64,000 bases of DNA from Guyanagaster necrorhizus (GCF_019112545.1 NW_025064901.1:626675-690674), one strand, 5' to 3'. Counted from the stretch's first letter, positions 1 to 12,229 are shown. Numbers and translations: made by a program. Notes: generated from the sequence alone by a model not told the origin.

Positions 1-2165
1 ATAGCGACATCATCATCCCTCTTACATGACTCACCCACAAGAGAACTCTATGAAAATTTGATAACAAATGCTTGGCTGCCTTCAATGAATTGAAATAGGC
101 CTTTACACATGCTCTCATCCTTACTCACTGAGTTTCTGATCAAAAGATAGTAGTGGAAACTAATGCCTCTGATTACACCATCACAGCCATCCTCTCTATC
201 TACCTTGAAGATGGTGAAATTCATCTGATTGTGTTCTGCTCCTGGAGTCTCCACAATGCCAAACTTAACTATGACACTCATGATAAGAAGCTCCTGGCCA
301 TTTTTAAAGCTTTTAAACATTGGCAGTACTATCTTGAAGGCTCTATAGATTCCATCAATGTTGTAACAGACCACAAGAACCTTAAATACTTCACCACCAC
401 TAAGATTCTAACCTGCTGACAAGTCCACTAGTCTGAATATCTATCCCAGTTCAACCTAGTAATCCATTTCCATCCTGGAAAACTTGATGGAAAACTGGAT
501 ACACTCACTAGATGATGGGACATCTACTCTAAAGAGGGGGATAGCCAATATGCTCAAGTCAACCCCTACAATTTCTGACTCATATTCACCCAAGAACAAC
601 CTTTCACATCACTCTGTGCAACCTATCTTGAAGGCTCTACCCTCTGAGCCAGTGCCATCATGGACATTGACAAGCTCCACATCAATATCAAACAAGCATA
701 ATTTTCTGATGCTATATCCTCCAATGGCCTCTACCAGACTAAGGCCACTTTAGAATCCTCCCTCCCTCAGTGGTCCATTGACGAATCAGATATCCTCTGG
801 TTTGAAGGCCACATCTATGTCTCAGAGTCCAGAGATCTCTGTCTCTATATACTACAGAATAATCATGACCATATCTTGGCAAGCCACTTTGGTCAAAACT
901 GAACATTGGAACTAGTCTAGCAGAACTATACCTAGCCAAAGATGCATAAATATGTCTAACACTATGTTAAATCCTGCACAGTTTGTGGGCAGAATAAGGC
1001 ACTCAGATACTGCTCCTATGGGTTACTCAAACCTCTGCCAGTTCCTGAATGGCTATAGGATTCTATTTCCATAGACTTTATTAAACAACTACTGGACTCT
1101 AATGAATTTACCACCATCTTAGTAGTTATAGACCAAGCTAGCAAGCAAGCCATCTTCATTCCCACTCATGATACTATCAACTCTGTGGAGCTCACCCAAC
1201 TTTTCCTTATCTATGTATTCTCTAAACATGGGATACCCAGTCACATCACATCTGATCATGGCTCCGAATTCATCTTCCAATTCACTTGCACCTTAGTCAT
1301 AGCCTTTGACATGGAACTCCATCTTACCTCTAGTTATTATTCAGGGGCTGATGGACAAATGGAATGAGCAAACCAAACTCTGGAACAATACATCTGCATC
1401 TACTGCTTCTACCAGCAGGACAACTGGGACACTCTCTTACCCATTGCTGAATTTACCTACAATAATGCCTCTAACATGTCCACTGAAATTTCCTCATTTT
1501 TTGCTAATAAGGGTTACCACCCCAACATCACTGTTCACCTCAAAAGAGACATTGCCTTCACTTGGGCCTGAGATTTTGCAGTCAACTTTGATGAACTCCA
1601 TCAATTACTAAAGGATGAAATTTTTGAAGCTCAGTCTCACTACAAGACTCAAGCAGACAAGCATTGGATTCCAGCATCCCCATTCACAGTGGGGGACAAG
1701 GTCTATCTCAGCTCCAAATATATCAAAACCACTTGTCTGACCAGAAAATTCTCAGAGAAATACCTTGGTCCTTTCAAAATCATAGCTCAACCTGGTACCC
1801 ACTTCTTTACTCTGAGGCTTCTGCCAGATCTCCAGTCCATTCATCTCATCTTCCATGTATCACAATTGGAACCCATAGAAGAAAACACCATTCCTAACTG
1901 AATCCAACCACCACCACCTCCAGTCAAAGTTGATAGAGAAGAACATTTCCAAATAGCCCAAATCCTCAACTCTAAACTGGACTGCTGGTTCCACTGCCCA
2001 CTGCTGTACAAAATCCAGTGGCTAGGATACGAAGGTACCAACAAAGAATTTGCTTAGTTACCAGCCTCCAAATTCTCTATTGATGAATTTATTAAGAAAT
2101 TCCACTATCGATACCCAGGCAAACCAGAACCCTTATCTAAAGTCATTCAAACATTCCATCTCTAA
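1..2165 (+). pseudogene. family A pol, 3' part (RT end, RNase H, integrase, chromodomain)
   Basis: This is the C-terminal half of a Ty3/gypsy polyprotein that would copy and integrate the element. Bases 1-150 hold the RT/connection end. RNase H follows at about 150-420 (THDKKLLAIF is recognisable; the first catalytic Asp reads Asn in ETNASDYT). The integrase zinc finger lies at about 840-1000 (NNHDH and SCTVC), the integrase core around 1070-1400 (ITSDHGSEF), and a chromodomain at about 1985-2100. The frame holds to a TAA at 2163-2165, which is shared by A2 and A3, so it is the genuine end. In-frame stops such as TGA 417-419 replace a position that is Arg in relatives, as expected from CGA to TGA. 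It is inactive. Confidence 0.93.
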
Positions 2166-3076
2166 ATACAACACTACTCCAGACACTACTGGTGCCCCAC
2201 CTTACTATATCAATTTTAACAACTAATTACTACCATTTCAATCACTCCATTCACACTTTTAAAAGTCAAAACCTTGCATTTATATTTTTATCCACTACTA
2301 ACATCTGACACCCTTTTCTATATACAGTTCATACAAAATAATTTTTACAAAGAAGCAGAACCTGATGGACTCACATCAGAATCCAAATTCTCTCTCCATT
2401 CCTTCAACTCCTCTATGTCCTCATTCAGCCTCTTCAACATCATCTCCCAAAGATTCTCCACCTCTTGATCCCTCTCATCCTTGAAGATCAGTCAGGCCTT
2501 CTTCTAGACTTCCACCTCAGACTCTGAAAACAACTCTGAAGGAGATGACATATTATTGGAACCGTAGTCATCTTAAAGGCCTGCCACAGTATCACAAACA
2601 TCTGCCACCTCATCCACCAACTAATCCACATGATGCATCAACTTGTGTATCAATTTTGAAAGTTGGTGGAGACTGGTGGAGATCTCTATGCTACTAATCA
2701 CCTTACTTGTGATGACACTCCAGTTGAATGAACAGGCAGTCTTCTTAATCTTGCAATGTGCACAAGTCTGCCCATATATGGCACCTTTAGTAGTCAGGTG
2801 TGTATAACAATGGACACCATCTTGGTGACAGCACACACAGCTTTCTGAGAACAAAGGCTAAGTCAAACTATACAAGAAAATCAAGACACTTACTTTCACC
2901 ATCCAACAACTCTTTGCCTTCTGCCAGCCCCACCACTTCCAACTTTATCTGCTTCTTGAGACTAAAAACCACCTCTGCCCCACTGTCATCCACTAGGCTC
3001 CTCAACCTGAACTTATATTTATAGCCCCTCTCCACTGGACTCACCACCTTCCTCTTCCCCTCTTGCACTCTCTTTC

Positions 3077-3603
3077 TGTTATGATTTTTCCTATTTTCTT
3101 CCTTTTTTCTTCTCTTTTTCCTTGGAAATGATCCCTATCTTTGCTTAGTCAGAGTGCTTAGCCAGCACCTATGACCGTGGGAACACTTAGCTCAGCAGCC
3201 TAAGTCGGTCATTCTCCCACTGCACTGCTATGCGCTGTGAAGGGAGAGACAATACCTTTTTTGTCCTCAAATTGCAGTGCATGACCACAGCTCTGCAGCA
3301 AGACAACAGCTTTTGTGGGAGACCTGGCAATGGTAGGGGGAATAGCTCTACAGCAGACAATATCTTTTGTGAACAGTTATTTATAACACGATAACAGAAC
3401 AGTATTTAAGTAGTTTAGTTCTCGCTGTAAAAACCCCAGTCTCAAACTAAAGTTTTACTTCACCATCTCATCTCGAGTGAACTGCAACCGCCTTGACTAC
3501 ACAACGCTAGTAACACACAAGTGAACTCTGATAGTATAACCTGAAGTGCAAGGTTCTATCAGTTTATCACGTGTCACTAGTCACATGGAATTTGGGCTTA
3601 ACA
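3077..3603 (+). repeat. B1 5' LTR
   Basis: This 527 bp terminal repeat begins TGTTATGATTTTTCC and ends GGGCTTAACA. It is the same length as the 3' LTR at 10964-11490. It holds a TATA-like TATTTAAG and the presumed transcript start, described separately. Confidence 0.97.
3403..3450 (+). promoter_or_regulatory. B1 LTR promoter: TATTTAAG and presumed mRNA 5' end
   Basis: TATTTAAG starts at 3403. AGTCTCAAACTAA lies at 3438-3450, 35 nt downstream, where transcription would begin. That 13-mer is complementary to the primer site at 3605-3617 with one mismatch, at a CpG-derived position. This is what a self-primed element needs, because the 5' end of its own RNA must pair with the primer site. The transcription start itself is inferred. 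Confidence 0.6.
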
Positions 3604-3604
3604 A

Positions 3605-3617
3605 TTAGTTCGAGACT
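3605..3617 (+). promoter_or_regulatory. B1 primer-binding site, self-priming type
   Basis: TTAGTTCGAGACT starts one base after the LTR, where a primer site belongs. It does not begin with TGG, the hallmark of pairing to a tRNA CCA end. Instead it complements the R-region sequence at 3438-3450. Self-priming by the mRNA 5' end is established for Tf1 of fission yeast and relatives. Its use here is inferred from sequence only. Confidence 0.7.
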
Positions 3618-3658
3618 TCTTGCTTCCCTTCTCAAGCTTAAAACGCTTTGAGAACTGA

Positions 3659-4970
3659 ATGCCCCCTGCTCTAAATCCATCTGATCTGAACTTCACTCAC
3701 GAGTTCTTCGAACTCTTGGCCTCTATTATTGGAACCTTGATTGGTCTATTGGTGATTATACAGCTGTGCCGTGGATGCCAATCCATTACTGCCTGGGCTA
3801 TCTGACACTATCAAGAATTCCAATGCATCCGTACAATCCTCTGAAATGTCACACCTGACCTCCCCCTCCACGACATCCCTGCCTCTGTCCGAAACTCTGT
3901 CTGAAACTCCGAAGAAACAGAAGACGAGTCTGAGCACTCGACTGAAAGGGGTCCTAGGGAAGAGGAGGAGCAGCAGTAGCAGTGGCAACATCAATATCCC
4001 CCAAAACCCCTGTCAGCAGTCATCCAAGACCCTGGAAACCCTTGGGCTATAGAGTTTCAACGATCCCAACCCAATACCTCTGCCTTCACCTCCGAGCGCA
4101 GCATCACTGCATCAAGAACAACCATTGCCCAATCTGGAATTGGGCGTCAGGCTAGAGACTCCTTGGATGCCGTTCAGATGGCTCCAGCAGCCAGAAGCAT
4201 CACAAGGAGCAGTGGAAGGAGGACAAGGGTCAGTAGTCCCAACCCCTTCTTTGATGACACCAACAGAGACAAGGTCTGATACTGGCAAGCAGCATCAAGA
4301 GCAGCCAGTAGAATGGAACAAGAGCGAGGAGGAACCCCACACCTACCAGAGCATGGTCTAGTGGTACCAAATCCAATACAGCCGATGCCCCACTCTCTTG
4401 CCAGATACCTCGATACCACGATCAGCACTCCTGACTCTCCATTCCGAGAACCGGCCACTCCCGTCAGTGAGCCCAACCCCTGGACCGGACCAGCCAGGAC
4501 CGTCCATGCCGACAACTACTACTATGGGGAGCCGACACTCCTCAGTGATGACCGCCTGCTATCATATGGAACAGACACCATCGCCGAAACTGACGATATC
4601 CCCATCTAGGGAGATAGGATACTGTCAGACTTTGGATCAATCGGAGGTGACGATGAACATATTGATCCCACTGGGGACCTCAAAAGGGACCTCGATGGGC
4701 CAATCGCCTCTCTCTTCCTCTGCCCCAAATTTTACAGAAACTTCCACCGGTATTGCCAAGCAGTGGCGCTGCCAGCAGAAGGAGAAGGGGAACAGTCCGA
4801 CCGGGAGCCTTCTCCTCGACCCGGATCCGACGATGCCGAGTCAAGTACTCAGCCCCGACCCATGTGCCCTGGAGGCCTTCGGGCAGCAAGGCAGTTCCCT
4901 CCTCGAGGGGACCGTCAACAGGAGGGCCGAAGGGGATGACGAGGCAGAGGAGGAGGACCTAGAGGGCCGA
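3659..4970 (+). pseudogene. B1 ORF1: leader protein with a transmembrane segment
   Basis: The reading frame starts at ATG 3659 (MPPALNPSDLNF), 55 bp after the LTR. Residues 17-38 or so are strongly hydrophobic (LASIIGTLIGLLVIIQLC), which predicts a membrane helix. A charged, Ser/Pro-rich stretch follows. The segment SLFLCPKFYRNFHRY near 4700-4760 has a recognisable counterpart in B9, so the frame was coding at least that far. In-frame stops (for example TAG 4607-4609, Trp in B2) fit simple transitions. The frame overlaps gag, which is offset +1; B2 and B7 show the same offset. Whether ORF1 is separate or is joined to gag by +1 frameshifting cannot be decided. I know no named family for it. 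Confidence 0.6.
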
Positions 4971-6680
4971 GCAGTGGACCCCATCCTTAAATGGAGGAGT
5001 ATCATCAGCATGACCACATGCCAAGAACAGGAGAAGAAGCAACGAGAACGGGAGGCGTGGGAGGAGGAATTTATTCGGTTATACCAAGAATAGGTAGCCA
5101 AATTATGGAGAGATGATCACTGGCTACGATCGTCCCTGGGGAGAAGGTATATGGCTGCTGATCATGTCAAGAAGGAGGAGATTTTACAGTATGCTGCAAC
5201 TGAGCAGGCTATTTTTAATTTCAATCAGCATTTCTTACACTACCAGATGATAGCAATGCCGCCCTATCGGCCAAGATTCGGCAAGAGGGAACCACCCAAA
5301 CCCTGGACACCGAGTGTAATGCCGGCAAAATCAACAGGGTGAGCGACGCCATCAATCCGATCAGCACAAATAGCCATGACAAGATATTCACTCGCCATGT
5401 CAGCTGTCTGCAGCATGGCATCTTGGCTGACCAGGTCCTACATGCAGCCAAGAGTTTACCACCTGAATCCCTAGACCGGCACAGGAAGCCGGCTACTAGG
5501 AGGGCAGCCACCTCCTGATGAGGCAACCGGATTGGCACTGGCCGACGAGAAGAAGGACGACCCCGAAGCAACGGCGCAGGGGTGGACAATCAAGGATGGG
5601 AGGATCGTCAAGAAAGATGGCCCGCCGGCGCCAAGAAGCCCCGTCGCTGATGACAGGTCCTTACACTCCTTTTCAGGACCACCAATGGATTGGGCTGGTC
5701 CCCCAGGAGGGGAACTTCCCAATCCGATGGCACCTCTTGATCTGAAGGCGCATGTATTAAATGTCAAACCGACATACGGATGGGATCCCCTTCTTTTTAA
5801 AGGAGCTTCCGATGATATTGACCGCTTCCTCATGGATTGCAACCAATATTTTCAGGTCTTCGCCTCATACTTTCTTCATGATGTGTACAAGGTGAACTAT
5901 GCTACCACCTACTTCGAGGACAAGGCAAAGGTATGGTGAGTACTACTGGCCCCTAACTTCTGGTCCACCACACGACAACACGGCTGGTACCCCGCCTGGA
6001 CGGTGTTGAAACAAATGATCCACAACAAGTTCACGGATCCGGTGGTCTGAGAAGTTCACAAGGCAAAGATGAAGGAGTATAAGATGGGCGACAAGGCGGT
6101 GCCCAACTACTTTGACGAGTTGGAGCGACTCGGAAAGCTCGCAGGGATCCAGGAGGATGTAGCAGACTCAGGGCGAATGGTCGAGTATATGAAGCGGAGA
6201 GTGCTGCCCCACTACCTAAAGACCATTTCAGATCTCAGCCATAGCGTCCCAGTCGGCTATGACGACTGGAAGTCAAGAATCACCCTAATGTGGCAGGAAC
6301 AGCAACGACAGAAGGCCGAAGCGACAAACCTGTGGGAACAGCACAGGTACCAGAGACAGGGCTCGAAGCCCTCCACCTCCAGGCCGACCACATCTGCCAG
6401 GCCTGGCAGCTCAGCCCCAACTTCCCAGAATGACAGGAAGCAAACTGGTAAGGGCCCAAGTACCAGAATGGGTAAGCAGATTGATGTGGATCATCTCAAG
6501 AAGGAGGGGAAGTGCTTCAATTGCGGCCGACCAGGCCACATGGCATGGAACTGCCTAGAGAAGAAGAACGAGCACACGCAGGAGGACATTAGGGCACAAA
6601 TCGTGGAGTTAACGAAGGAAGTGGAAGACCTCGGGGATGACGATAAACCTGAGGAGGTAAAAGACAGGGCCGAGCAGTAG
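4398..6680 (+). pseudogene. B1 gag (capsid/nucleocapsid)
   Basis: This encodes the structural protein that packages element RNA. The frame is open from about 4398, but its true N-terminus is uncertain because it overlaps ORF1. A Glu/Lys-rich stretch (about 4930-5090) leads to a capsid-like region (about 5700-6350), a Ser/Thr/Pro linker, and a CCHC zinc knuckle, CFNCGRPGHMAWNC, at 6513-6554. An acidic tail ends at TAG 6678-6680; B2 has TAG at the same place. Internal stops at 5091, 5340, 5476, 5937 and 6048 fall at Gln, Arg or Trp positions and are each one transition from sense. No frameshift was noticed. Confidence 0.88.
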
Positions 6681-9600
6681 GCAATTCAACTGTCTCAGCC
6701 AAGGAAACGAGTAACGGGTCACAAGCTGCTGGACAGACTGACATTTTATCTTCTTTAGTATTACCACCTATGTCTAAATTATGCGTGCATTCGAATATAC
6801 CCGACCTCGTTACTCAGAAACCAGAATCGCCTAAGGAATTGACTTCCAAAACTCAAGGGCCGACGAAGGGCTGAAGAAGGGCAGAGAGCCCTAACAAAGG
6901 TACATCATCATTTAAAGATCATCAAGCTAAAAATATAAAACAGACTCAATTGCCTTCAGGCCGAACAGAGGCAGTGGGCCCCATAGCCTGGCTCAAGCCA
7001 TTTGATACCGAATGGACTTGGCAGGCAATCAGGGATGCAAAAAACGAAGCGACAGCAGCTGCCATGCTTAAAAACTGGGTACACAAAACCCAAGTTGAAG
7101 AGGTGATCGACGACATGATCACAGGAATACGGGAAGCGGAGAGATGCCGTGCACTCGAATGGCTCGATGAATTACGGGGACCACGAAAGTTCATTCGACA
7201 AGCCAAGTCCTCTGGACATGACCTGGTAACCAAGACACAGATCGAAACATTAACGTCTTGATCTACCTATGCAGTCGCTGCCCTCATTGATAGTGGCTGC
7301 ACAGAAAGTTCCATTAATCGAGCTTTCGTCACCAAGCATCAATTATCTACTCGGGCAACAGCAGCCCTGATACCTGTCTATAATGCAGATGGAACAAAGA
7401 ACCAAGCAGGGTCGATCACCGAATACATGGAGCTCAGGCTCACTATTGGCGATCACTCAGAACGAATCGACCTCGCCATGACTGATCTAAGAACCAGGGA
7501 GGTGTTCCTCAGACATGATTGGCTAATCAGACACAATCCGTTAATCAACTGGAAAACCAGATGCATCATCTTCACTCGATGTTATTGCCAGAAGATTCTA
7601 TTTGAACTACCAGATGAAGATCCTGAGGACCGATGGGATGAGGAGCTGGAAGATGATGAAATGATACTCGCCGTCGACCTACAAAGGGCCATTAGCATCC
7701 GAGCAGTGCACCATGCTAATGACCTAGCGGCAAAGGCCAATGCTGGAAAGGAGGAAAAGACATTTGAAGAAATGGTATCCACATGGGCACATGATTACTG
7801 GGATCTATTTGAAAAAGAAAGTTTCGATGAGCTACCCGATCCAAAGCCATGGGACCATGCAATCAAATTGATTCCTAATGCCAATGCAAATCTAGATTGC
7901 AAGTGCTATCCACTTAGCAATAACGAACAACAAGAACTGGACAACTTTTTAGAAGAAAACTTATCCAGTGGAAGGATCTGTCCATCGAAGTCACCCATGG
8001 CATCACCCTTCTTTTTTGTAAAAAAGAAGGATGGGAAACTCTGGCCAGTACAAGATTATTGGAAGCTAAACAAAATGACGATCAAAAATCGTTATCCACT
8101 TCCTTTGATCTCAGAGTTAATGGACAAACTTCGGGAGGCAAAGTATTACACCAAACTGGATGTTCGGTGGGGATACAATAATGTACGCATCAAAGAAGGC
8201 GACAAATGGAAGGCCGCTTTTAGAACTAACCACGAGTTATTCAAACCAACGGTCATGTTCTTTGGTCTGACCAATTCATCCGCCACCTTCTAGTGGATGA
8301 TGAATGACATCTTCAAGGACCTCATCGCCATGGGAAATATCACAATTTACTTGGATGACATACTCATCATATTTAAAACCAAAGAAGAACACAGAAGGTT
8401 GGTACGTCAGGTGCTTTCTTTAATGAGGAAGCATCGATTGTTCCTCAAAGCCGAAAAATGCGAATTCGAGGTTCTGGAAACAGAGTACCTTGGAGTCATT
8501 ATCAGCGAAGGAAGTATTCGAATGGATCCCATCAAAATTGCAGGGGTAACCAAATGGCCGGAACCAACAAAGAAGAAGGAGCTGCAATCCTTCTTAGGGT
8601 TTACAAACTTCTACCGAAGATTTATTCAGGACTACAGCAAAATCATTCGACCAATGACACAATTGACCAGAAATTCCCCATGGAGTTGGGGAATTTCCCA
8701 ATGGGACGCATTTAATAACCTTAAACGCTGATTAGCTGAAGATGTCATCTTGGCCATACCAAGCCAAGATGGAAAATTCCGAGTGGAAGCCGACTCTAGC
8801 GAAGGTGCAGTTAGAGCCATACTCTCCCAGGAACAGGACAATAAGTGGCGACCAGTCGCTTTTATGTCAAAAGCAATCTCTGTAACAGAGCGCAACTATG
8901 AAATCTATGACAAGGAACTCCTCGCCATCATGCTTGCCCTTGCCGAATGGTGGCATTATCTCATTGGAGCCAATCATACATTCGAGATTTGGACAGATCA
9001 CCAGAACCTCTGATATTTCCGACAACTGCAAAAGCTTAATCGCAGACAAGCTAGATGGGTCACAGAACTATCACAGTATGAGTATACACTCCATCACAAA
9101 GCTGGAGTGGCAAACAAGAAGGCCGACTTCCTCAGCCACAGGGCGGACCATGATGAAGGAGGAGACGACAACAAAGAATTCGTACTGCTATGACTGGAAC
9201 ACTTCTGGGCAATGATTATGCCCATGGAAGAAGAGATGCATGAACGCATCAAGAGTGCCACTAGGGATCCACACAAATGGGATCAAAAAATCGCCCCATC
9301 ACTCAACCACGAGCGAGGGCTGAAGAAGGAAGGGGGAATGATCCGCTATGATGGACGGATCTATATCCCAAGAGATCAGAAACTGCATGGTGATGTCATC
9401 ATGGCATATCACGATCATGCAATGGCTGGACATCCCGGGATTGCAAAGACCAAGGAATTGGTCTTATGAGAATATTGGTGGCCCAAAATGGACTATGATA
9501 TCATCTGATATGTCAAAGCCTGCGAGGCATGCCAATGAGGCAAGACTTCAACGCAACCCAGAGCAGCACCGCTTCACCCAAATGAGATCCCTTCATCACC

Positions 9601-10879
9601 ATAGACCTACATTTCGGTAGACATGATCACTGGACTTCCCGAAAGTGACGGCTATGATGCAATTATCGTTATCGTTGATCGCTTCTCGAAAGTGATCATT
9701 CCGATCGCTTGCTCCACAGAATTGACATCCGAAGGATGGGCAAAAATACTATGAGATGAGGTTTATGCAAAGTATGGCATGCCTCAAGTAGTAATTTCAG
9801 ACAGAGGACCACAATTCGTTTTCAAGTTCTTGGATGATTTGTATCGTCTCCTCAACATCACAAGAAATGCCTCAATGGCATATCATCCACAAACGGACAG
9901 CCAAACAGAATGAGCCAACCAAGAAATTGAAAAGTATCTGTGACTTTTCATCAGCTATCGACAAGATGACTGGACAGAATGGCTCACACTAGCAGCATTC
10001 CAACATAACAACAGAATTCATTCAGCAACTGGTAAAACCCCTTTCTTTGTGAACTATGGGAGAAACCCACCAGTTGCGCAAACTGGACAGGCCCATACGA
10101 CAACACCAGCCTCCACGGACTTTGCAACAACGATGGCAAAAATCCATGCAGAGACCAAGACAGCGCTGGATAAAGCCGCTTTGTCAATGAAAAAACAATA
10201 TGATAAACACAAACAACCAGCACACAAATACTCGATCAATGACAGAGTATGGCTAGATACTACAAACCTTCACCTGCCAAGGCCGAAACAAAAATTGACA
10301 GACAAATGGACCGGGCCATTCAAAATCCTTGCAAGGATTGGTGAATCCACATATAAGTTGCAACTGCTGGCAACTTGGAAAATTCATAATGTTTTCAATG
10401 AAACATTATTGACCCCATACATAGCCCCAGCCTTCCCAAACCAAGAATGCCCACCTCCACCTCCAGCAGAACTCATCGATGATGAAGAACACTATGAAAT
10501 CGATGAAGTTCTAAATCATAAAATCCGAAGGGTCAAAGCACGAGGAGGAGGAATGACAACAACTGTTGACTACCTAGTCAGCTGAAAAGGATACGGGCCG
10601 GAATCAAATCAATGGGTCAATGAAAAGTACATGAATGTGGATGATGCGATTCGGGATTACGAACACAGAATCAATAAAATTACTATGGGACATACAACAA
10701 GAAGCAATGTGTCTCAAGTAGCCAATGGATCCACAGGCAGCCTGCGACGGATCGAAAGTTATGATATAACAACAGGCAAAACAAGCAACGATCCATCACT
10801 CTCACAGTTCGAGATCCTGCTACTCGAACAACAACCAATTACCGATCAAAGTCTTTATGAACCTGAAGCCGACGAATGA
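6653..10879 (+). pseudogene. B1 pol: protease, RT, RNase H, integrase, chromodomain
   Basis: This polyprotein lies in the -1 frame relative to gag, overlapping its last 28 nt. A linker leads to an aspartic protease with DSGC at 7289-7300. RT follows from about 7900 (YLDD at 8348-8359), then RNase H at about 8750-9020, the integrase zinc finger at 9400-9540, the integrase core at 9620-9950 (VISDRGPQF), and a chromodomain at about 10500-10680. The end is TGA 10877-10879, matched in B2. One frame is kept throughout. I count 13 in-frame stops (6872, 7259, 8291, 8729, 9011, 9191, 9467, 9506, 9536, 9752, 9911, 9941, 10583); twelve are TGA and one is TAG. Relatives mostly have Arg, Gln or Trp there. 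It is dead by point mutation only. Confidence 0.95.
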
Positions 10880-10950
10880 GTCCAGCAGATCACCATCTCC
10901 TGCTGAGGGGTGGAAGACTCCCCTAACTAAACCATCAGGACGATGGTCTT

Positions 10951-10963
10951 AAGGAGAGGGTAA
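10951..10963 (+). other. B1 polypurine tract
   Basis: AAGGAGAGGGTAA abuts the 3' LTR, the position where plus-strand DNA synthesis is primed. B2 (19337-19350, minus strand) and B7 (43334-43346) have the same kind of tract. Confidence 0.85.
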
Positions 10964-11490
10964 TGTTACGATTTTTCCTATTTTCTTCCTTTTTTCTTCT
11001 CTTTTCTCTTAGAAATGACCCCTATCTTTGCTTAGTCAGAGCGCTTAGCCAGTGCCTATGACCATGGGAACGCTTAGCTCAGCAGCCCAAGTCGGTCATT
11101 CTTCTGCTGCACTGCTATGCACTGTGAAGGGAGAGACAATACCTTTTTTGTTCTCAAATTGCAGTGCACGACCACAGCTCCGCAGCAAGACAACAGCTTT
11201 TGTGGGAGACCTGGCAACGGTAGGGGGAATAGCTCTACAGCAGACAATATCTTTTGTGAACAGTTATTTATAATATGATAACAGAACAGTATTTAAGTAG
11301 TTTAGTTCTCACTGTAAAAACCCCAGTCTCAAACTAAAGTTTTACTTCACCATCTCATCTCGAGTGAACTGCAACTGCCTTGACTACACAATGCTAGTAA
11401 CACACAAGTGAACTCTGATAGTATAACCTGAAGTGCGAGGTTCTATCAGTTTATCACATGTCACTAGTCACATGGAATTTGGGCTTAACA
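10964..11490 (+). repeat. B1 3' LTR
   Basis: This is 527 bp, TGTTACG...GGGCTTAACA, followed by the duplicated CTTTC. It differs from the 5' LTR at about 26 positions, all transitions. Confidence 0.97.
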
Positions 11491-12229
11491 CTTTCTCCTC
11501 TCCAGGGTTCCCTCAAATTCTTTTGACTCATCGTCCCCTTTGGTCCCCTTATCTTGCTCACTATCAGACTCTAAAGATATACAGCCAGTCACCTTCTTAA
11601 AGTGAAGACTGAGGCCAGGACCAAACTATTTCATCAGCACTTGATGCAACCAAAAATCAATGATCTCCATAGAAGTCATCTGCAACCCATCCTCTGTAAC
11701 CATCTCCTCCTGCTCTGCCTCTGAGACTGAAGCCCTCACTGCAGCCTCCACAGCCTCCCTCTCCTCTACCTCCTTCTGAGCTACCTCTCTCAATGCCTCC
11801 TCCACCTCCTTAGCCCACCTCTCTGCAGCCTGCTAGACCTCCTTCCTCTTCCTCTCCAATTTCTCCTTCTGCTCTCTTTTCTGCATCTCCCAGACCACAC
11901 AGTCTGCCTAAACCTTTTTCTCCCACTTCTGCTCCCCTTGCTATTCCAAATGGCTCTCCATGGCCTCTGCATATTCTTTCTCCATGATCTGCCATTCCAG
12001 ATGAAATAATTCCTTAGCCTCTTTAGGGCCATCAGGGGTAGGTTCTCTTACCAAAGACTCAGGAGTATGCGAGCAATGATATGCAGTGGGAGATGATATA
12101 GTTGAGGCTATGATGGTTGTATCTAACTAAGTTGCAAAAAATTCCCATAGCCATCAACAATCTTCTATATGAATCCATCAGCCACCGGGATCTGTGCTCT
12201 TAAGGGCAAAAACACTAATAGGGGGATAC

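Larger units (their letters stand above)
3077..11490 (+). mobile_element. complete Ty3/gypsy element B1 (family B), 8414 bp, TSD CTTTC
   Basis: The two LTRs are 527 bp each (TGTTA...TTAACA) and enclose a self-priming site, ORF1, gag, pol and a polypurine tract. The 5 bp before (3072-3076) and after (11491-11495) both read CTTTC, a perfect target duplication. The LTRs differ at about 26 sites, all transitions by eye, many at CpG. The internal region is GC-richer than its surroundings and keeps its frames, so this is one of the youngest insertions here. Confidence 0.97.
2345..12168 (-). pseudogene. antisense cargo gene, copy A1, interrupted by element B1
   Basis: This is a two-exon gene on the strand opposite to pol. 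Exon 1 runs 12168-11491 and then 3076-2894, with B1 and one copy of CTTTC in between. An intron at 2893-2845 (49 nt, GTAAGT...CAG) follows, then exon 2 at 2844-2345, exactly 500 nt, ending in TAA. Without B1 and the duplication the exons total 1356 nt, a multiple of three. The start codon reads ATA where A3 and A5 have ATG, and several Trp codons have become stops. Exon 2 has the cysteine cluster (SCVCCHQDG, QTCAHCKIKKTAC), but the fourth Cys of A2 is His here. It is dead twice over, by decay and by insertion. The function is unknown; a Zn2Cys6-like domain suggests nucleic-acid binding. Confidence 0.85.

Noticed and set aside
3604..3640. tRNA-type primer-binding site in B1
   Set aside because: No TGG start and no obvious tRNA 3' complement; the self-priming pairing explains the site better.
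7582..7782. 66-codon Ser-rich minus-strand frame in B1 pol
   Set aside because: Low-complexity mirror of the acidic linker between protease and RT.
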